Shown piece by piece: positions 34,262 through 43,448 of a stretch of DNA of 64,000 nt. Position 1 is the stretch's first letter. Each line of letters begins with the position of its first letter. The position numbers were made by a program, and so were the translations under genes. Source of the stretch: a virus; the IMG/VR virus record IMGVR_UViG_3300040856_003829, positions 32,161 through 96,160 of that record. One strand, written 5' to 3'. Below the pieces are notes generated by a model. It saw nothing but the letters and a program-made list of their open reading frames with translations, ran no database searches and was not told where the DNA came from.

Positions 34262-35824
34262 TCAATTTATACGAATATTCTTATTCAAGACTTTTTGATT
34301 TGCATTGAGTAGTTCTCTTTGGATTTGATCCATAGTAATTGTACTGTTATATCCCACAGGTATAGGGGGTAAACCTGGATATGGGTGAACATGTTTAAAT
34401 AAAAATTCTACAATCATTTCTAATAACTCTAACATTTCTTCACCCCTCACCATACTAGATGTCTTAGGTTCAATCTCATTAGCAATTCTATCTCTATCTA
34501 TACCATATAAAGTACCATCTAAATCAATTTTTTGTCCATTGTTAGACTTGTTAGATTTATGTGAAAGTAAGTAAATGGTATCCGCACCCATTAACGCAGA
34601 AGTATTAACTTCTGTTGATGTATTTTGGGGTACAATTGTAATTTCTTGAGTCTCAGTCGGGGCTTTACAAGAATACTTTTTATCAAAAACTAAATTATAT
34701 CCCTTTTTACTACAACCTGAATTAACATTTATTTTATTGAAAATCGAGTTCAAATTTTGTTTTTCAACAGGATTGAAACTTTGAGTAGATTTTTTATACT
34801 GTTCTGGATTAGGTCTAAAATAAAGAGGTATATTATCAACTCTATAAATTTTTTGACCTGAAATCGAAAGTGTATTATATTTGTCATTAAGTGATTTTAT
34901 TTCATTAAAGTCCTTTTCGTCAACAATCGATTTTATAATTTTATTAACTAATTCAGAATACTCTTCGTGGTTAAGAGGAGTATTTATTTGTATACTAGAA
35001 CCTAAACCTAGGTCTTCACCTACATTTAAATCAACTTTCGTACCGCTAATTCTGAAATTTTTAGTGGATGTTCTTGGTCCGGGTTTTACTTTATATATTG
35101 AAATATTACCTGTAAATTGACCCTGAGTACTAGATGAATTTTCAACATAGTATTCGACTAAAATTTTTAGATCATCGTAGACAGTTTTCAATTTTTTCTT
35201 TTTTGAAGGTAACCCAAAAGAGATGTTTTTTTCAAATTTTGATATTTGTAAAAATCCCCTTCCTATATAAGAATTAGGCGGTACTTTTTTATTAGGATTT
35301 TCTACATATTTTCCAGATCTCAGTAAAATATGGTTTTTTTTCACTACAATATCAGATCCACCTCTCCCTTGAACTCCAACATCTTCAGGTTTAATAAAAA
35401 CCCCTTCACTTAATTCATTAGTTAGACCTCCAGAAGATTTGAATATATCTGGTGGTGGTAAATTTCTTGAACCTATTTCTAAATTAGTCACTGCACTATT
35501 GTAAGGTTCATTTTCGACTAAAAGAGCGGAAGAATAAATAGGACCAATGTAATAACGATCTAAATTTTCAGTTTTATCAGGATTAGCATAAATTAGGTTA
35601 ACATATTCCCCTACTTTCGGTACAAGGTTTGTAAAAAAGGGATTTAGTGGATGAAAGACGAACGGATCTTTTTTGTCCCAAAAATCCCATAACTGTTCAC
35701 CGTAAGTCAAACTAGCATTTTTCTTTTGGGCTGTGTTTTCGATTATTGGTTCCACTCTGATTCTACCTAAATTTTTAGGATCATCAACATCAGTAACCAC
35801 ACCTCTAAAAATAATCTGACTCAT
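34262..35824 (-). CDS. Baseplate hub/spike protein with gp5-type OB-fold domain
   Basis: 520 residues. Residues about 1-105 fit the gp5/VgrG N-terminal OB fold: IIFRGVVTDVDDPKNLGRIR and VPKVGEYVNLIYANPDKTEN, ending in YYIGPIYSS. No lysozyme domain is seen. The C-terminus (DGTLYGIDRDRIANEIEPKT, HVHPYPGLPPIP) resembles the HxH-containing end common to many phage spike proteins. This protein forms the cell-piercing centre of a contractile tail baseplate. Overlaps the 64-residue gene upstream by 4 bases. Confidence 0.75.
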   Translation of the reverse strand: MSQIIFRGVVTDVDDPKNLGRIRVEPIIENTAQKKNASLTYGEQLWDFWDKKDPFVFHPLNPFFTNLVPKVGEYVNLIYANPDKTENLDRYYIGPIYSSALLVENEPYNSAVTNLEIGSRNLPPPDIFKSSGGLTNELSEGVFIKPEDVGVQGRGGSDIVVKKNHILLRSGKYVENPNKKVPPNSYIGRGFLQISKFEKNISFGLPSKKKKLKTVYDDLKILVEYYVENSSSTQGQFTGNISIYKVKPGPRTSTKNFRISGTKVDLNVGEDLGLGSSIQINTPLNHEEYSELVNKIIKSIVDEKDFNEIKSLNDKYNTLSISGQKIYRVDNIPLYFRPNPEQYKKSTQSFNPVEKQNLNSIFNKINVNSGCSKKGYNLVFDKKYSCKAPTETQEITIVPQNTSTEVNTSALMGADTIYLLSHKSNKSNNGQKIDLDGTLYGIDRDRIANEIEPKTSSMVRGEEMLELLEMIVEFLFKHVHPYPGLPPIPVGYNSTITMDQIQRELLNANQKVLNKNIRIN

Positions 35825-36015
35825 CTTCTTTTGTTATATTCTTTTAAAATTTTATTGTATGAATTTTCAGTAAAATCCAAAATTTGTGTTAGATTTAGAA
35901 TCTCGACTTTTGTTTTTTCGAAATTATCCGACAAATAACTTAAAGAATTTTCTAAATCTTTATTAGAAAATTCTGATGGTTTTTTAATTATATCTTTCAA
36001 ATTATCCATACTCAT
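35821..36015 (-). CDS. Small coiled-coil protein
   Basis: 64 residues, all helical with heptad-like spacing (LENSLSYLSDNFEKTKVEIL). Its stop overlaps the spike start and its start abuts the gene at 36016, so it belongs to the baseplate operon. A small chaperone or hub component is possible. Confidence 0.5.
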   Translation of the reverse strand: MSMDNLKDIIKKPSEFSNKDLENSLSYLSDNFEKTKVEILNLTQILDFTENSYNKILKEYNKRR

Positions 36016-37932
36016 TCACATTTTTTTTCCAATACCTCTACCTGGTAAAGTTGTTCCCCCACCCAAAGCTGCAACTGCCAATGGAGGTATAAAAACTTCA
36101 ACTTTACTATTTGCCAATTCCTCGTCATTCACACCTTTAATCATTTGTTGCATAGCATTCAAAGCGACATTTGGGGATCCATCAGGTAATGCACCAGTTG
36201 GGATTCCTTGTGATTCAAGGTTACCCACAACATTAGATAATGCTCTGGTTGGTGAAAATCCTCCTAAAATTCCTGCATTAGCTAAGGCAAAGCTTGGTAA
36301 ACTAACACCAATCGATGATCTGGCTAAGTTTAAAAGATTCTGAATTTCATCGACTAAAGATTTACATTGTCTAAAATCAATTATCGCTGAAACTACTTGT
36401 AATAAAATAAACAAAATTGATGCGATCATTTTGATTCTAGCATCTTTTGCTTCAGTAGCAATCTCCTTTAATAGAGTTTCTACTAATCGACGAATATTTC
36501 TTTTCAATATTTTTACCAGTTCTTCTATGAAAATCGCACCTATTTTACTACACAGTTCAATGAAAAAACTTTTGAAGTCTTTCATAAAATCTTCTATGTC
36601 TTCAACATTATCGGCTAATTCATTTTTGAGTGATTTCAAACCAATCATTAATCCTAAAACTGATTTCGGAGATAATACTGCAAAACTTACTGACTGTATT
36701 ATTTGATTTAGAATATCGGTTTTAATTTTAACATTTAAGTCCAAATTAAGACCTAATTTTTTCCATTCTTCATCATTAATCATTTTATCTAGTTCCCCCA
36801 TAAAAACCTCTGTTTTACGATTATCTGGAACTTCACGAATCACATCAATTGAATCCAATATCGAATCAACATTTACTGGAAATTTAATATTTTCACAGTC
36901 AGTAAATTCGGTTACACCTTGTTTTATATTTTCTATTTTACTATCAATATCATTTAAATCAGATGATGTGAAGTCAAAAAATGATTCATCAATTTGATCT
37001 AATACCGATTGTTTTGCATTTCCACTAACGTCAATTTCAGTATTGGAATCGAAACAAAGTCCAAGAATTCTTTGAATCATCTTGTCAAATTTTGTTTGTT
37101 TCTCGACTTGATCGATAGAGACACCACCTTTAATACTCACAATATTTTGTAATGAATCAAAAATTCTGGCAAGAACTACATCAAAATTTACAATATCTAT
37201 TGTTTTGTAGTATTCGACCAAAAAATCTGAAATATTATTTCCGTTAACTCTTTGCTTTAAATCTATTTTGTAGAAATCACCAAAATAAGGGATACCATTT
37301 TCTGTATATTCTGTAACATATTGAATATCAAATAAAGGATTTTGTGATACTCCTAATATTGTATTTACACCACCATTTTGAGTAAGATCATATAATTTTT
37401 TATCCATAGAAAATGGAATTTGACCACTTACAGGATCATTTTTCTCATAAAAAATATCAAATGGTTTCAATTCATATGAATTGGGTAGTAATCTAAATAA
37501 GTCTATACTCCTAATATCGATATATATAGAATTTTCCACTTCGAAGGTTTGTTCCTGAGAACAACCTATTGTGGAAATTGTTTCAGATAAAAATACTTCA
37601 GAAATTCTATGTTTTGTATTTTTGGCGGAATTCAATAATAGTTCTATTAAGAAACTTACAGTATCGGATCCGGATGTAGGGTCATTAGGCATGGTAGACT
37701 TTATCATACCAACAATTTGATCAAATTGACTTTTGATTTGATTTTGTAATCTTTGTGACGTATCACCTAAATTATTTAGTTGTTTTAGTGCGTCACTTTT
37801 ACTTTGTTCAAAAGTATTTCCTGCAGAGTTTAGTTTAGATTTAGCCTCATCCTTTTTTAAATTGACCGTAGATTTGAAGGATGAAATCTTCGAATTTATG
37901 TCATTATAACTTTGATTAAGATCTAAAGCCAT
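36016..37932 (-). CDS. Baseplate/tail structural protein, unknown
   Basis: 638 residues. The N-terminal 80 residues are coiled coil (KISSFKSTVNLKKDEAKSKL). The middle is mixed alpha/beta (FEVENSIYIDIRSIDLFRLL). Around residue 500-525 there is a hydrophobic helix (IKMIASILFILLQVVSAIID) and a Gly-rich C-terminus (LGGGTTLPGRGIGKK). Gene order (this, a small coiled coil, then the spike) suggests a hub component, but I do not recognise it. Confidence 0.5.
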   Translation of the reverse strand: MALDLNQSYNDINSKISSFKSTVNLKKDEAKSKLNSAGNTFEQSKSDALKQLNNLGDTSQRLQNQIKSQFDQIVGMIKSTMPNDPTSGSDTVSFLIELLLNSAKNTKHRISEVFLSETISTIGCSQEQTFEVENSIYIDIRSIDLFRLLPNSYELKPFDIFYEKNDPVSGQIPFSMDKKLYDLTQNGGVNTILGVSQNPLFDIQYVTEYTENGIPYFGDFYKIDLKQRVNGNNISDFLVEYYKTIDIVNFDVVLARIFDSLQNIVSIKGGVSIDQVEKQTKFDKMIQRILGLCFDSNTEIDVSGNAKQSVLDQIDESFFDFTSSDLNDIDSKIENIKQGVTEFTDCENIKFPVNVDSILDSIDVIREVPDNRKTEVFMGELDKMINDEEWKKLGLNLDLNVKIKTDILNQIIQSVSFAVLSPKSVLGLMIGLKSLKNELADNVEDIEDFMKDFKSFFIELCSKIGAIFIEELVKILKRNIRRLVETLLKEIATEAKDARIKMIASILFILLQVVSAIIDFRQCKSLVDEIQNLLNLARSSIGVSLPSFALANAGILGGFSPTRALSNVVGNLESQGIPTGALPDGSPNVALNAMQQMIKGVNDEELANSKVEVFIPPLAVAALGGGTTLPGRGIGKKM

Positions 37933-38294
37933 TATAGTTTGTATTCAGAAGAATTATCAACATCTTTACTTATCAAAGCTTGAAGTACATCTTCATCCAT
38001 CTCTGATAAATCAAATGATTCTTCGGAATTACTGGAACTTTTTTCCCAGATTGAGGATTGTAACTTTGAAAGAGTTAGTTTCTTTTCAATCGTATCGTTA
38101 ATTATTTTTTGTTGTTCCTTTAGTACTGGACCTATCAATGTCATATCTTCCGGTCCTTTTAATAGATTCAACATCTTATTCTGAACTCTGATTGCGGTAG
38201 ATCTTTGTTCAACTAATTCATTATAAATTTCCTGCATTAAAGATAAAACAGAATTTTTGTTTAATGATATTTCTTTCTTTTTAGGTCTTGGCAT
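37932..38294 (-). CDS. Small helical protein next to the sigma factor
   Basis: 120 residues. Basic start MPRPKKKEISLNKN, helical middle, and an acidic tail (SFDLSEMDEDVLQALISKDV) ending in SSEYKL. Directly downstream of the gp55-like gene (11 bases). T4 uses a small acidic-tailed co-activator, gp33, together with gp55; this protein has a similar size but no recognisable clamp-binding motif, so the link is only positional. An ATATTTAT element lies 4 bases before its ATG. Confidence 0.5.
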   Translation of the reverse strand: MPRPKKKEISLNKNSVLSLMQEIYNELVEQRSTAIRVQNKMLNLLKGPEDMTLIGPVLKEQQKIINDTIEKKLTLSKLQSSIWEKSSSNSEESFDLSEMDEDVLQALISKDVDNSSEYKL

Positions 38295-38298
38295 ACCT

Positions 38299-38306
38299 AT
38301 AAATAT
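38299..38306 (-). promoter_or_regulatory. ATATTTAT element before 38294
   Basis: Exact match on the minus strand, 4 bases from the ATG; it starts a probable tail-gene transcript just downstream of the sigma-factor gene. Confidence 0.42.
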
Positions 38307-39034
38307 TAAAGTTCGTTTAATTTTGCATTTATCTCATAATACAAATCCTTGAATTTTACCATAGAAGATCTTATCTCTTTGGTATTCATATTAGTCATCT
38401 CACGTAAAGATAGTAGAATTACGTTCTTATTAAATTTATTATTATCAGTACCTAAAAATATTATTTCATAATTTTCAAACAGTTCGACAAGTGCGTAACC
38501 CAACTTAGTTTCGTTTTCATTTAGATCTTGTTCTTCAATATACTCTTCTAATTCTTTAACAAATTTTTTTATTAATTGAGTGGTTTCTACTTTTTCATTT
38601 TCTAAATAATATATCATGTCTGGACGATTTTCGATCTTTGTTGAAATGTCCTCGTAAGATATTTTTCTATTTTGCTCTTTTTGATCTTTTATTATTTGAC
38701 CCATCAAATAATTTTTGCAAATAGTACCAAAGTATGAATAAGCTTTTTTGTTTTTATCTGGTTTAAATTTCTCAATCTTAGTCATTAAAAAAGAGTGAGT
38801 ATCATTATGAATTTCTCTGAAATCCATACCTTTGCGATACAATTTATATCTTCTTATAATACTGTCAATCATTTTATCAACTGGTGCCCTCAAGTAGGTA
38901 GCGTAAATTACATTACGCTCCTCTTGAGTTGTTGCACTAATAAAAAGTCTTACAGCATTTTCTTCTCTTACATCGAAATAGTTACTTGTAGATTTTTTTT
39001 TAGTCTTAGTATTTCCACTTGTTTCTCCAGACAA
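38306..39034 (-). CDS. Late-transcription sigma factor (gp55-like)
   Basis: 242 residues. The segment MIDSIIRRYKLYRKGMDFRE, then FLMTKIEKFKPDKNKKAYSY and FGTICKNYLMGQIIKDQKEQ, fits sigma region 2 (helices binding the beta-prime coiled coil and the -10 region) in the T4 gp55 style: F-x-P-x-K-x-K-A-Y-x-Y-F...A-x-N-x-x-x. The rest is helical and could be a short region 4-like or linker. T4 gp55 is 185 residues; this is longer. The target motif may be the ATATTTAT element described in the findings. Confidence 0.65.
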   Translation of the reverse strand: MSGETSGNTKTKKKSTSNYFDVREENAVRLFISATTQEERNVIYATYLRAPVDKMIDSIIRRYKLYRKGMDFREIHNDTHSFLMTKIEKFKPDKNKKAYSYFGTICKNYLMGQIIKDQKEQNRKISYEDISTKIENRPDMIYYLENEKVETTQLIKKFVKELEEYIEEQDLNENETKLGYALVELFENYEIIFLGTDNNKFNKNVILLSLREMTNMNTKEIRSSMVKFKDLYYEINAKLNEL

Positions 39035-39037
39035 AAT

Positions 39038-39850
39038 TTAAGTGTTTTCAGGTTCATATGTAATTTTATTATCTTCCTTAAAAAATTGTTGTTTTTTAGC
39101 GGTATCAATCCAAAAACTAGCTTCATCCGATGTGATTACATTCTCACCAAACTTGTAATTCCAAAAAATAGACCCTTCTCTCATATTCACATGTTTGTAA
39201 CCTATTCTAGGAATAGTCATAAATTTTACAGAATTATATGTCATTCTTAGTAAGAATTCATAAACAAATGAAAGTTTTAAACTTTGTTTGAATCCACCAA
39301 AAGAATCTATTATTTTTTTCTTAAATACTAATCCACTAGATTGGAAATTTTGGTAGTTTAATAAGACTTCATTAGTCAATATACCTATTTCAGTGTTCAT
39401 ATTAGCTGCGAAAGTTGCTTCATTCGTAAATCCTGCGAACGATTGTTTTTCATCTACATCAACAACTAATGGTAAAAACCCATCAAAATCAGGGTATGAC
39501 TCGAAATATCTTTTTACACTTTTAAACCATATTTTGGAGTATTCATCATCAAACTCTAAAATTGATACAAGATCATTTTTGGTTGATTTGATACCTAAGT
39601 TGACTTGAGATTGAAAGTCCGAATCTCCTTCATTCAAAACTCTATTTACTGTCAATCCACTAAAATCAAAGTCATCTAAATAATTGATTAAACTTTCTTC
39701 ATCAGTGTGAACAATAATCAATTCATCTACTGGTTCTTCCTGATGTAAAACAGATTGTACTGACTTACTAAAAAATGTTTCAAAATCTTTATGTTTTGTT
39801 GATTCGATGGGTAAAACCACAGAAATCAAAAAATTATCTTCTTTTTTCAT
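39038..39850 (-). CDS. Family 2-like glycosyltransferase
   Basis: 270 residues with a GT-A-type start: LISVVLPIESTKHKDFETFF, a sugar-nucleotide-binding strand VDELIIVHTDEES, and SILEFDDEYSKIW with the acidic DD region that would hold the metal. The C-terminal part contains GGFKQSLKLSFVYEFLLRM, similar to the acceptor region in GT2 proteins. Donor and acceptor unknown. Head of the glycan cassette, just downstream of the sigma factor. Confidence 0.65.
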   Translation of the reverse strand: MKKEDNFLISVVLPIESTKHKDFETFFSKSVQSVLHQEEPVDELIIVHTDEESLINYLDDFDFSGLTVNRVLNEGDSDFQSQVNLGIKSTKNDLVSILEFDDEYSKIWFKSVKRYFESYPDFDGFLPLVVDVDEKQSFAGFTNEATFAANMNTEIGILTNEVLLNYQNFQSSGLVFKKKIIDSFGGFKQSLKLSFVYEFLLRMTYNSVKFMTIPRIGYKHVNMREGSIFWNYKFGENVITSDEASFWIDTAKKQQFFKEDNKITYEPENT

Positions 39851-39851
39851 A

Positions 39852-40916
39852 TTATTCTACTTCTTCTAATTCGTTTATATTTATTTGATTCTCAAATGAT
39901 TTTAAACGGGAATCACAATAGGAACTAATTAACTGGACAACATTATAATCAAATGAATTTTTATCTGAATATTTTTCCGAGGTTTCTTTCCCTGCATTAT
40001 AAAGATCTTCAGATATATTATCTTCTAACCAGTTTTGAATAAAGTCTGCTATTATGTCTACAGTTTGTAATTTATCAAAATACCAAATTCCATTATTATC
40101 GTTCATCCAGTCTGGTTTCATATTTGGCACTTTACCAATAACAGGTGTACCACATTTCATAGACTCTAGTGGGAAGGTTCCAAATGATGATGAATCATCG
40201 ATCCATACAGATACAAAAGAATCTTGTAAGTATTCAGAAAATTTTTCCATAGAAATTCCACGCATATCTCTAAAAGTGACCCAACGATACTGCGGATACC
40301 TTATGTAAAAAGTTTTGATTATAATCATAGTATCCCTTTGGTCTCTAGTGTGTATAGAAATGATCGGTTTACAAGGGAATTTTTTTTCAGTGAATACTTC
40401 TGAAATTGTTGGTTCTAAAACGTCAACACTAACATTTCTCATCAAATCCTTAACAAATTCTTTTTGTTTTTCTGTCGTAGTTAAACACTTGTAAAAACCA
40501 TAGTCAGTCCATTCAGTTCCTGGTTTGAGGGTTTCAAGAATTGCATCATAAGATTGTGAAAGTACGATTTTACCACAAGGTAATTTTGACACTTGTTCGA
40601 TAACATGACCGAAAACCTCTGGGATAAAAATAAAATCCTCCGGACTTACCTCTAACTTTTGTGATTCTAAACTCAAATGTTCTAATTCAGTATAATCGGT
40701 CCCTAACCAATCACCAACACCTTTATAGTCATCTTTTTCGTGTAAAATAACCGGTTGATAACCCGAATTATTCAAAGACATTGCAAATTCATAAATGTAT
40801 CTGACAGATCCTTTAGCATATCCTTTACTGTCTAACACAAAGAAGTAAAATTTATTTTTTTTATCTCTTAAATTAGAAATACTTTTTTTTATTTTTTCTA
40901 ACTTTATATCTTCCAT
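39852..40916 (-). CDS. GT-B glycosyltransferase (family 4-like)
   Basis: 354 residues with the two-domain GT-B layout. N-terminal domain: FYFFVLDSKGYAKGSVRYIY (first Rossmann strand and loop). C-terminal domain: FVSVWIDDSSSFGTFPLESM, then KCGTPVIG, the E-x-x-x-x-G-T-P pattern of GT4 enzymes. Retaining transfer from a nucleotide sugar is the family reaction. Partners and sugar unknown. Separated by one base from its neighbour. Confidence 0.75.
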   Translation of the reverse strand: MEDIKLEKIKKSISNLRDKKNKFYFFVLDSKGYAKGSVRYIYEFAMSLNNSGYQPVILHEKDDYKGVGDWLGTDYTELEHLSLESQKLEVSPEDFIFIPEVFGHVIEQVSKLPCGKIVLSQSYDAILETLKPGTEWTDYGFYKCLTTTEKQKEFVKDLMRNVSVDVLEPTISEVFTEKKFPCKPIISIHTRDQRDTMIIIKTFYIRYPQYRWVTFRDMRGISMEKFSEYLQDSFVSVWIDDSSSFGTFPLESMKCGTPVIGKVPNMKPDWMNDNNGIWYFDKLQTVDIIADFIQNWLEDNISEDLYNAGKETSEKYSDKNSFDYNVVQLISSYCDSRLKSFENQININELEEVE

Positions 40917-40922
40917 TTCAGT

Positions 40923-41903
40923 TTATTTTTTTAATTTATTCCTCCAATAATCTAAAAGATCATTCATTGTTTGTTTCAATTCAATCTTAGGTTCCCATCC
41001 AGTCATTTCAACTAATTCTTTCGAATCACCAATTTGTACTTGGATATCGATTGGTCTATAGTAAGGTTCGTAAATTTTCTGTTCAACCTCATCATAGTCG
41101 AATTTGGAACATTCGATAAGTAAATCTGTATAGTGTTGCATTTTATTTACTTCACTACCACATACGTTGAAAACTTTTCCTTTAGTTTCTGGATTTATCA
41201 TTAACAAATAATATGCGTTTACACAATCTCTTACATCTATTACAACTCTTTCTGTCTCGAGATTACCAATTTTCAAAACTTTTTCTTGTAACCCAAGTTC
41301 CATTGCCGCAATTTGATATGCATCGGAACTTATGCTGAAAATTTTACCCCTTCTTGGACCTGTATGACTAAAAGCTCTTGTTACAAAACCATCTAAGAAA
41401 CCATTACTAGCTCTCTCTTGAACATATAAATCCATAGCAGCCTTCGATGAACCATAAGGATTACTAGGTTTCAAAGGTGTGTCAATCGACAAAGTCCCAA
41501 CATCTTTACATTCGTCACCATACACTTCACTGGTAGAACAGAACATGAATCTAGTTTTACTATTTTCCAAAGAAGTTATTAAGTTCATAGTTGCAGATAC
41601 ATTTTCTTCCCATGTTAAAATTGGATCTTTGAAGCTTGTTGGTGGATGAGATTGTGCGGCTAGATGAAACACTCCATCAAACTCTTCTCGATCAATCAAT
41701 TTTTTTACACCGTAAAAATGTTTCAAATCTAGATAATGAAAAGTTATTTTATCCAATTCTTCTGGAGTAAGAATATCCAACAAATCTGTTTCTCGACCAT
41801 TAGCAGTTCTTACTACTCCATGAACTTCATGTCCTTTTTCTAACAATAGTTTCGCAAGATTTGGACCAGCAAATCCTGTTATTCCAGTAACTAAGTATTT
41901 CAT
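40923..41903 (-). CDS. NAD-dependent epimerase/dehydratase, GDP-mannose dehydratase/reductase type
   Basis: 326 residues. Rossmann start LVTGITGFAGPNLAKLLLEK (GxxGFxG), LAAQSHPP, and the catalytic STSEVYG then YGSSKAA (Tyr-x-x-x-Lys). The end contains YEPYYRPIDIQVQIGDSKEL, resembling GDP-6-deoxy-4-keto-mannose reductase and GMD-like short-chain enzymes. It differs from the two other nucleotide-sugar enzymes at 43.4-45.3 kb, so it could supply a second deoxyhexose such as GDP-rhamnose. The substrate is not settled. Confidence 0.8.
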   Translation of the reverse strand: MKYLVTGITGFAGPNLAKLLLEKGHEVHGVVRTANGRETDLLDILTPEELDKITFHYLDLKHFYGVKKLIDREEFDGVFHLAAQSHPPTSFKDPILTWEENVSATMNLITSLENSKTRFMFCSTSEVYGDECKDVGTLSIDTPLKPSNPYGSSKAAMDLYVQERASNGFLDGFVTRAFSHTGPRRGKIFSISSDAYQIAAMELGLQEKVLKIGNLETERVVIDVRDCVNAYYLLMINPETKGKVFNVCGSEVNKMQHYTDLLIECSKFDYDEVEQKIYEPYYRPIDIQVQIGDSKELVEMTGWEPKIELKQTMNDLLDYWRNKLKK

Positions 41904-42169
41904 ATTTTTTTCAAAATTTTATTTAATAATAATGTATTGAAGGCGAATTTAAAGGGAAGACTTAAATTTTTACTAGAGTGAATTCCTAAGTTTTCATCTA
42001 TTTCCTCTCTTTCCGTCAATAAGACTTCGATCATTAATTTTACGAAGTCATACTTAACAACATCTGTCTGTTTTTCTACATGACCCTCTTCATTACTTGT
42101 TGCAATACCAACAAGAGAATCGATTTCTTTTAAATCGATATAATAATTTTCACCTAAAATCGAAATCAT
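41900..42169 (-). CDS. Small hypothetical protein
   Basis: 89 residues (MISILGENYYIDLKEIDSLV onward) with a basic C-terminal end (LLLNKILKKI). Tightly packed: overlaps the epimerase gene by 4 bases and the HAD-like gene by 20 bases. No family recognised. Confidence 0.45.
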   Translation of the reverse strand: MISILGENYYIDLKEIDSLVGIATSNEEGHVEKQTDVVKYDFVKLMIEVLLTEREEIDENLGIHSSKNLSLPFKFAFNTLLLNKILKKI

Positions 42170-42767
42170 TTTCTTTAAGTTTTAATTGTTTATATAGTTT
42201 TTCAAATTCTTCAAGAGAATTTATTGAAATATCTGTTTCAATACTTTTATTATATGTTGATTCGAATTTTACCAACTGAATATTTTCAGGTGAATTAATT
42301 AATAATTCCGGATTTGCGGTGACGATAATATCACACTCATCCCAGAGACTATCGATGGTGATTTTTGAGAAAAATTTAATTTTCTCAACTAGACAACCAT
42401 ATTTTGATAAGAAAAATAGAGATGCTGGCTTAGATTTTCCGATCTCATCTGATATAATTAATATTTCATTTTCATCACGTAGATCTTCATAAATTTTATT
42501 CAATTGATTGAAAGTTGTCATTTCAGAACTAGGTGAATTACCAAAAATTTGCATAGTGAAATCTTCATAAAAAAAAGAAAATAGTTCTTGATCGTCTTTG
42601 AATTTGAAGTGTGACTTTAAATCATTGAGATTAGTGACAGGAAGATTTAATCCATATTCGAATTCATCACCTTCATACTCATCAATGTAAAATTTTTGAT
42701 AAATCTGTTCTGCCTTCGCGAATGTATCTCTTAAGACATGATTTATATCGAAAGCTAACTTTTTCAT
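42150..42767 (-). CDS. HAD-superfamily-like protein with altered catalytic motif
   Basis: 205 residues starting KKLAFDINHVLRDT, a HAD-type motif I in which the second Asp is Asn (DxN). A motif II-like ILIISDEIGKSKPA and a CDIIVTANPELL motif follow. The layout resembles the 5'(3')-deoxyribonucleotidase-like proteins of phages, but the change at the general acid/base position suggests weak or no phosphatase activity. It overlaps phoH by 4 bases. Confidence 0.5.
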   Translation of the reverse strand: MKKLAFDINHVLRDTFAKAEQIYQKFYIDEYEGDEFEYGLNLPVTNLNDLKSHFKFKDDQELFSFFYEDFTMQIFGNSPSSEMTTFNQLNKIYEDLRDENEILIISDEIGKSKPASLFFLSKYGCLVEKIKFFSKITIDSLWDECDIIVTANPELLINSPENIQLVKFESTYNKSIETDISINSLEEFEKLYKQLKLKENDFDFR

Positions 42768-43447
42768 TCGTATTTATCTAAAATTTGTGTGATCAAAGGA
42801 TTTCTAATGATATTACTTTTATCAAATTTGTAAATCCCTATATTTTCTATGTTATCGAACCTGTTTATGGCATCATAAAGACCTGATTGTGTTTTATCTC
42901 TAAATCTATCTGTTTGTTCAATATCACCAGATATGAAAAATTTTGAATTAAATCCAATTCTAGTCAGTAATAATTTCATTTGACTTTTTGTTGTGTTTTG
43001 TGCTTCTTCAAAAACTAGTATGGCATTATCTATATTCATACCTCTCATATATGCCAATGCAAAGACTTCGATAAATTCGAATTCCTTAAGTTTTTCCCTC
43101 TTTTCTTTTCCAATTATTTTATTTAGTAAGTAATATGAAGGAAATATATATGGATCTAATTTTTCTTCCAAATTTCCAGGTAATGACCCTAATTTTTCTT
43201 CAGCTTCAACTGCAGGTCTTACGATTATAATTTTTTCATAATCATTTTCTGGATCTAATAATAAATCGACTGCGGCTTTCATTGAAATGTAGGATTTACC
43301 TACTCCCGCGGGTCCTGAACATATTACAATTTCTTTTTCTTTGAGGATATCGTAATATTCTTTTTGTGATTTACTTAAAAATTTTTGTTTCGGTTGACGT
43401 CCGACAATTGATTTTATTTCTTGTTTTTTTTTACTTATATTCGTCAT
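42764..43447 (-). CDS. phoH: PhoH-like ATPase
   Basis: 227 residues. Walker A CSGPAGVGKS (to Ser52), RPAVEAEEKLGSLPGNLEEK, a Walker B-like ILVFEEAQN and SGDIEQTDR: the standard PhoH fold. PhoH is a common marker gene in marine T4-like phages; its RNA-related or phosphate-linked function is not settled. The gene sits between a HAD-like protein and GDP-mannose dehydratase, and is not near phosphate-uptake genes here. Confidence 0.92.
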   Translation of the reverse strand: MTNISKKKQEIKSIVGRQPKQKFLSKSQKEYYDILKEKEIVICSGPAGVGKSYISMKAAVDLLLDPENDYEKIIIVRPAVEAEEKLGSLPGNLEEKLDPYIFPSYYLLNKIIGKEKREKLKEFEFIEVFALAYMRGMNIDNAILVFEEAQNTTKSQMKLLLTRIGFNSKFFISGDIEQTDRFRDKTQSGLYDAINRFDNIENIGIYKFDKSNIIRNPLITQILDKYE

Positions 43448-43448
43448 A

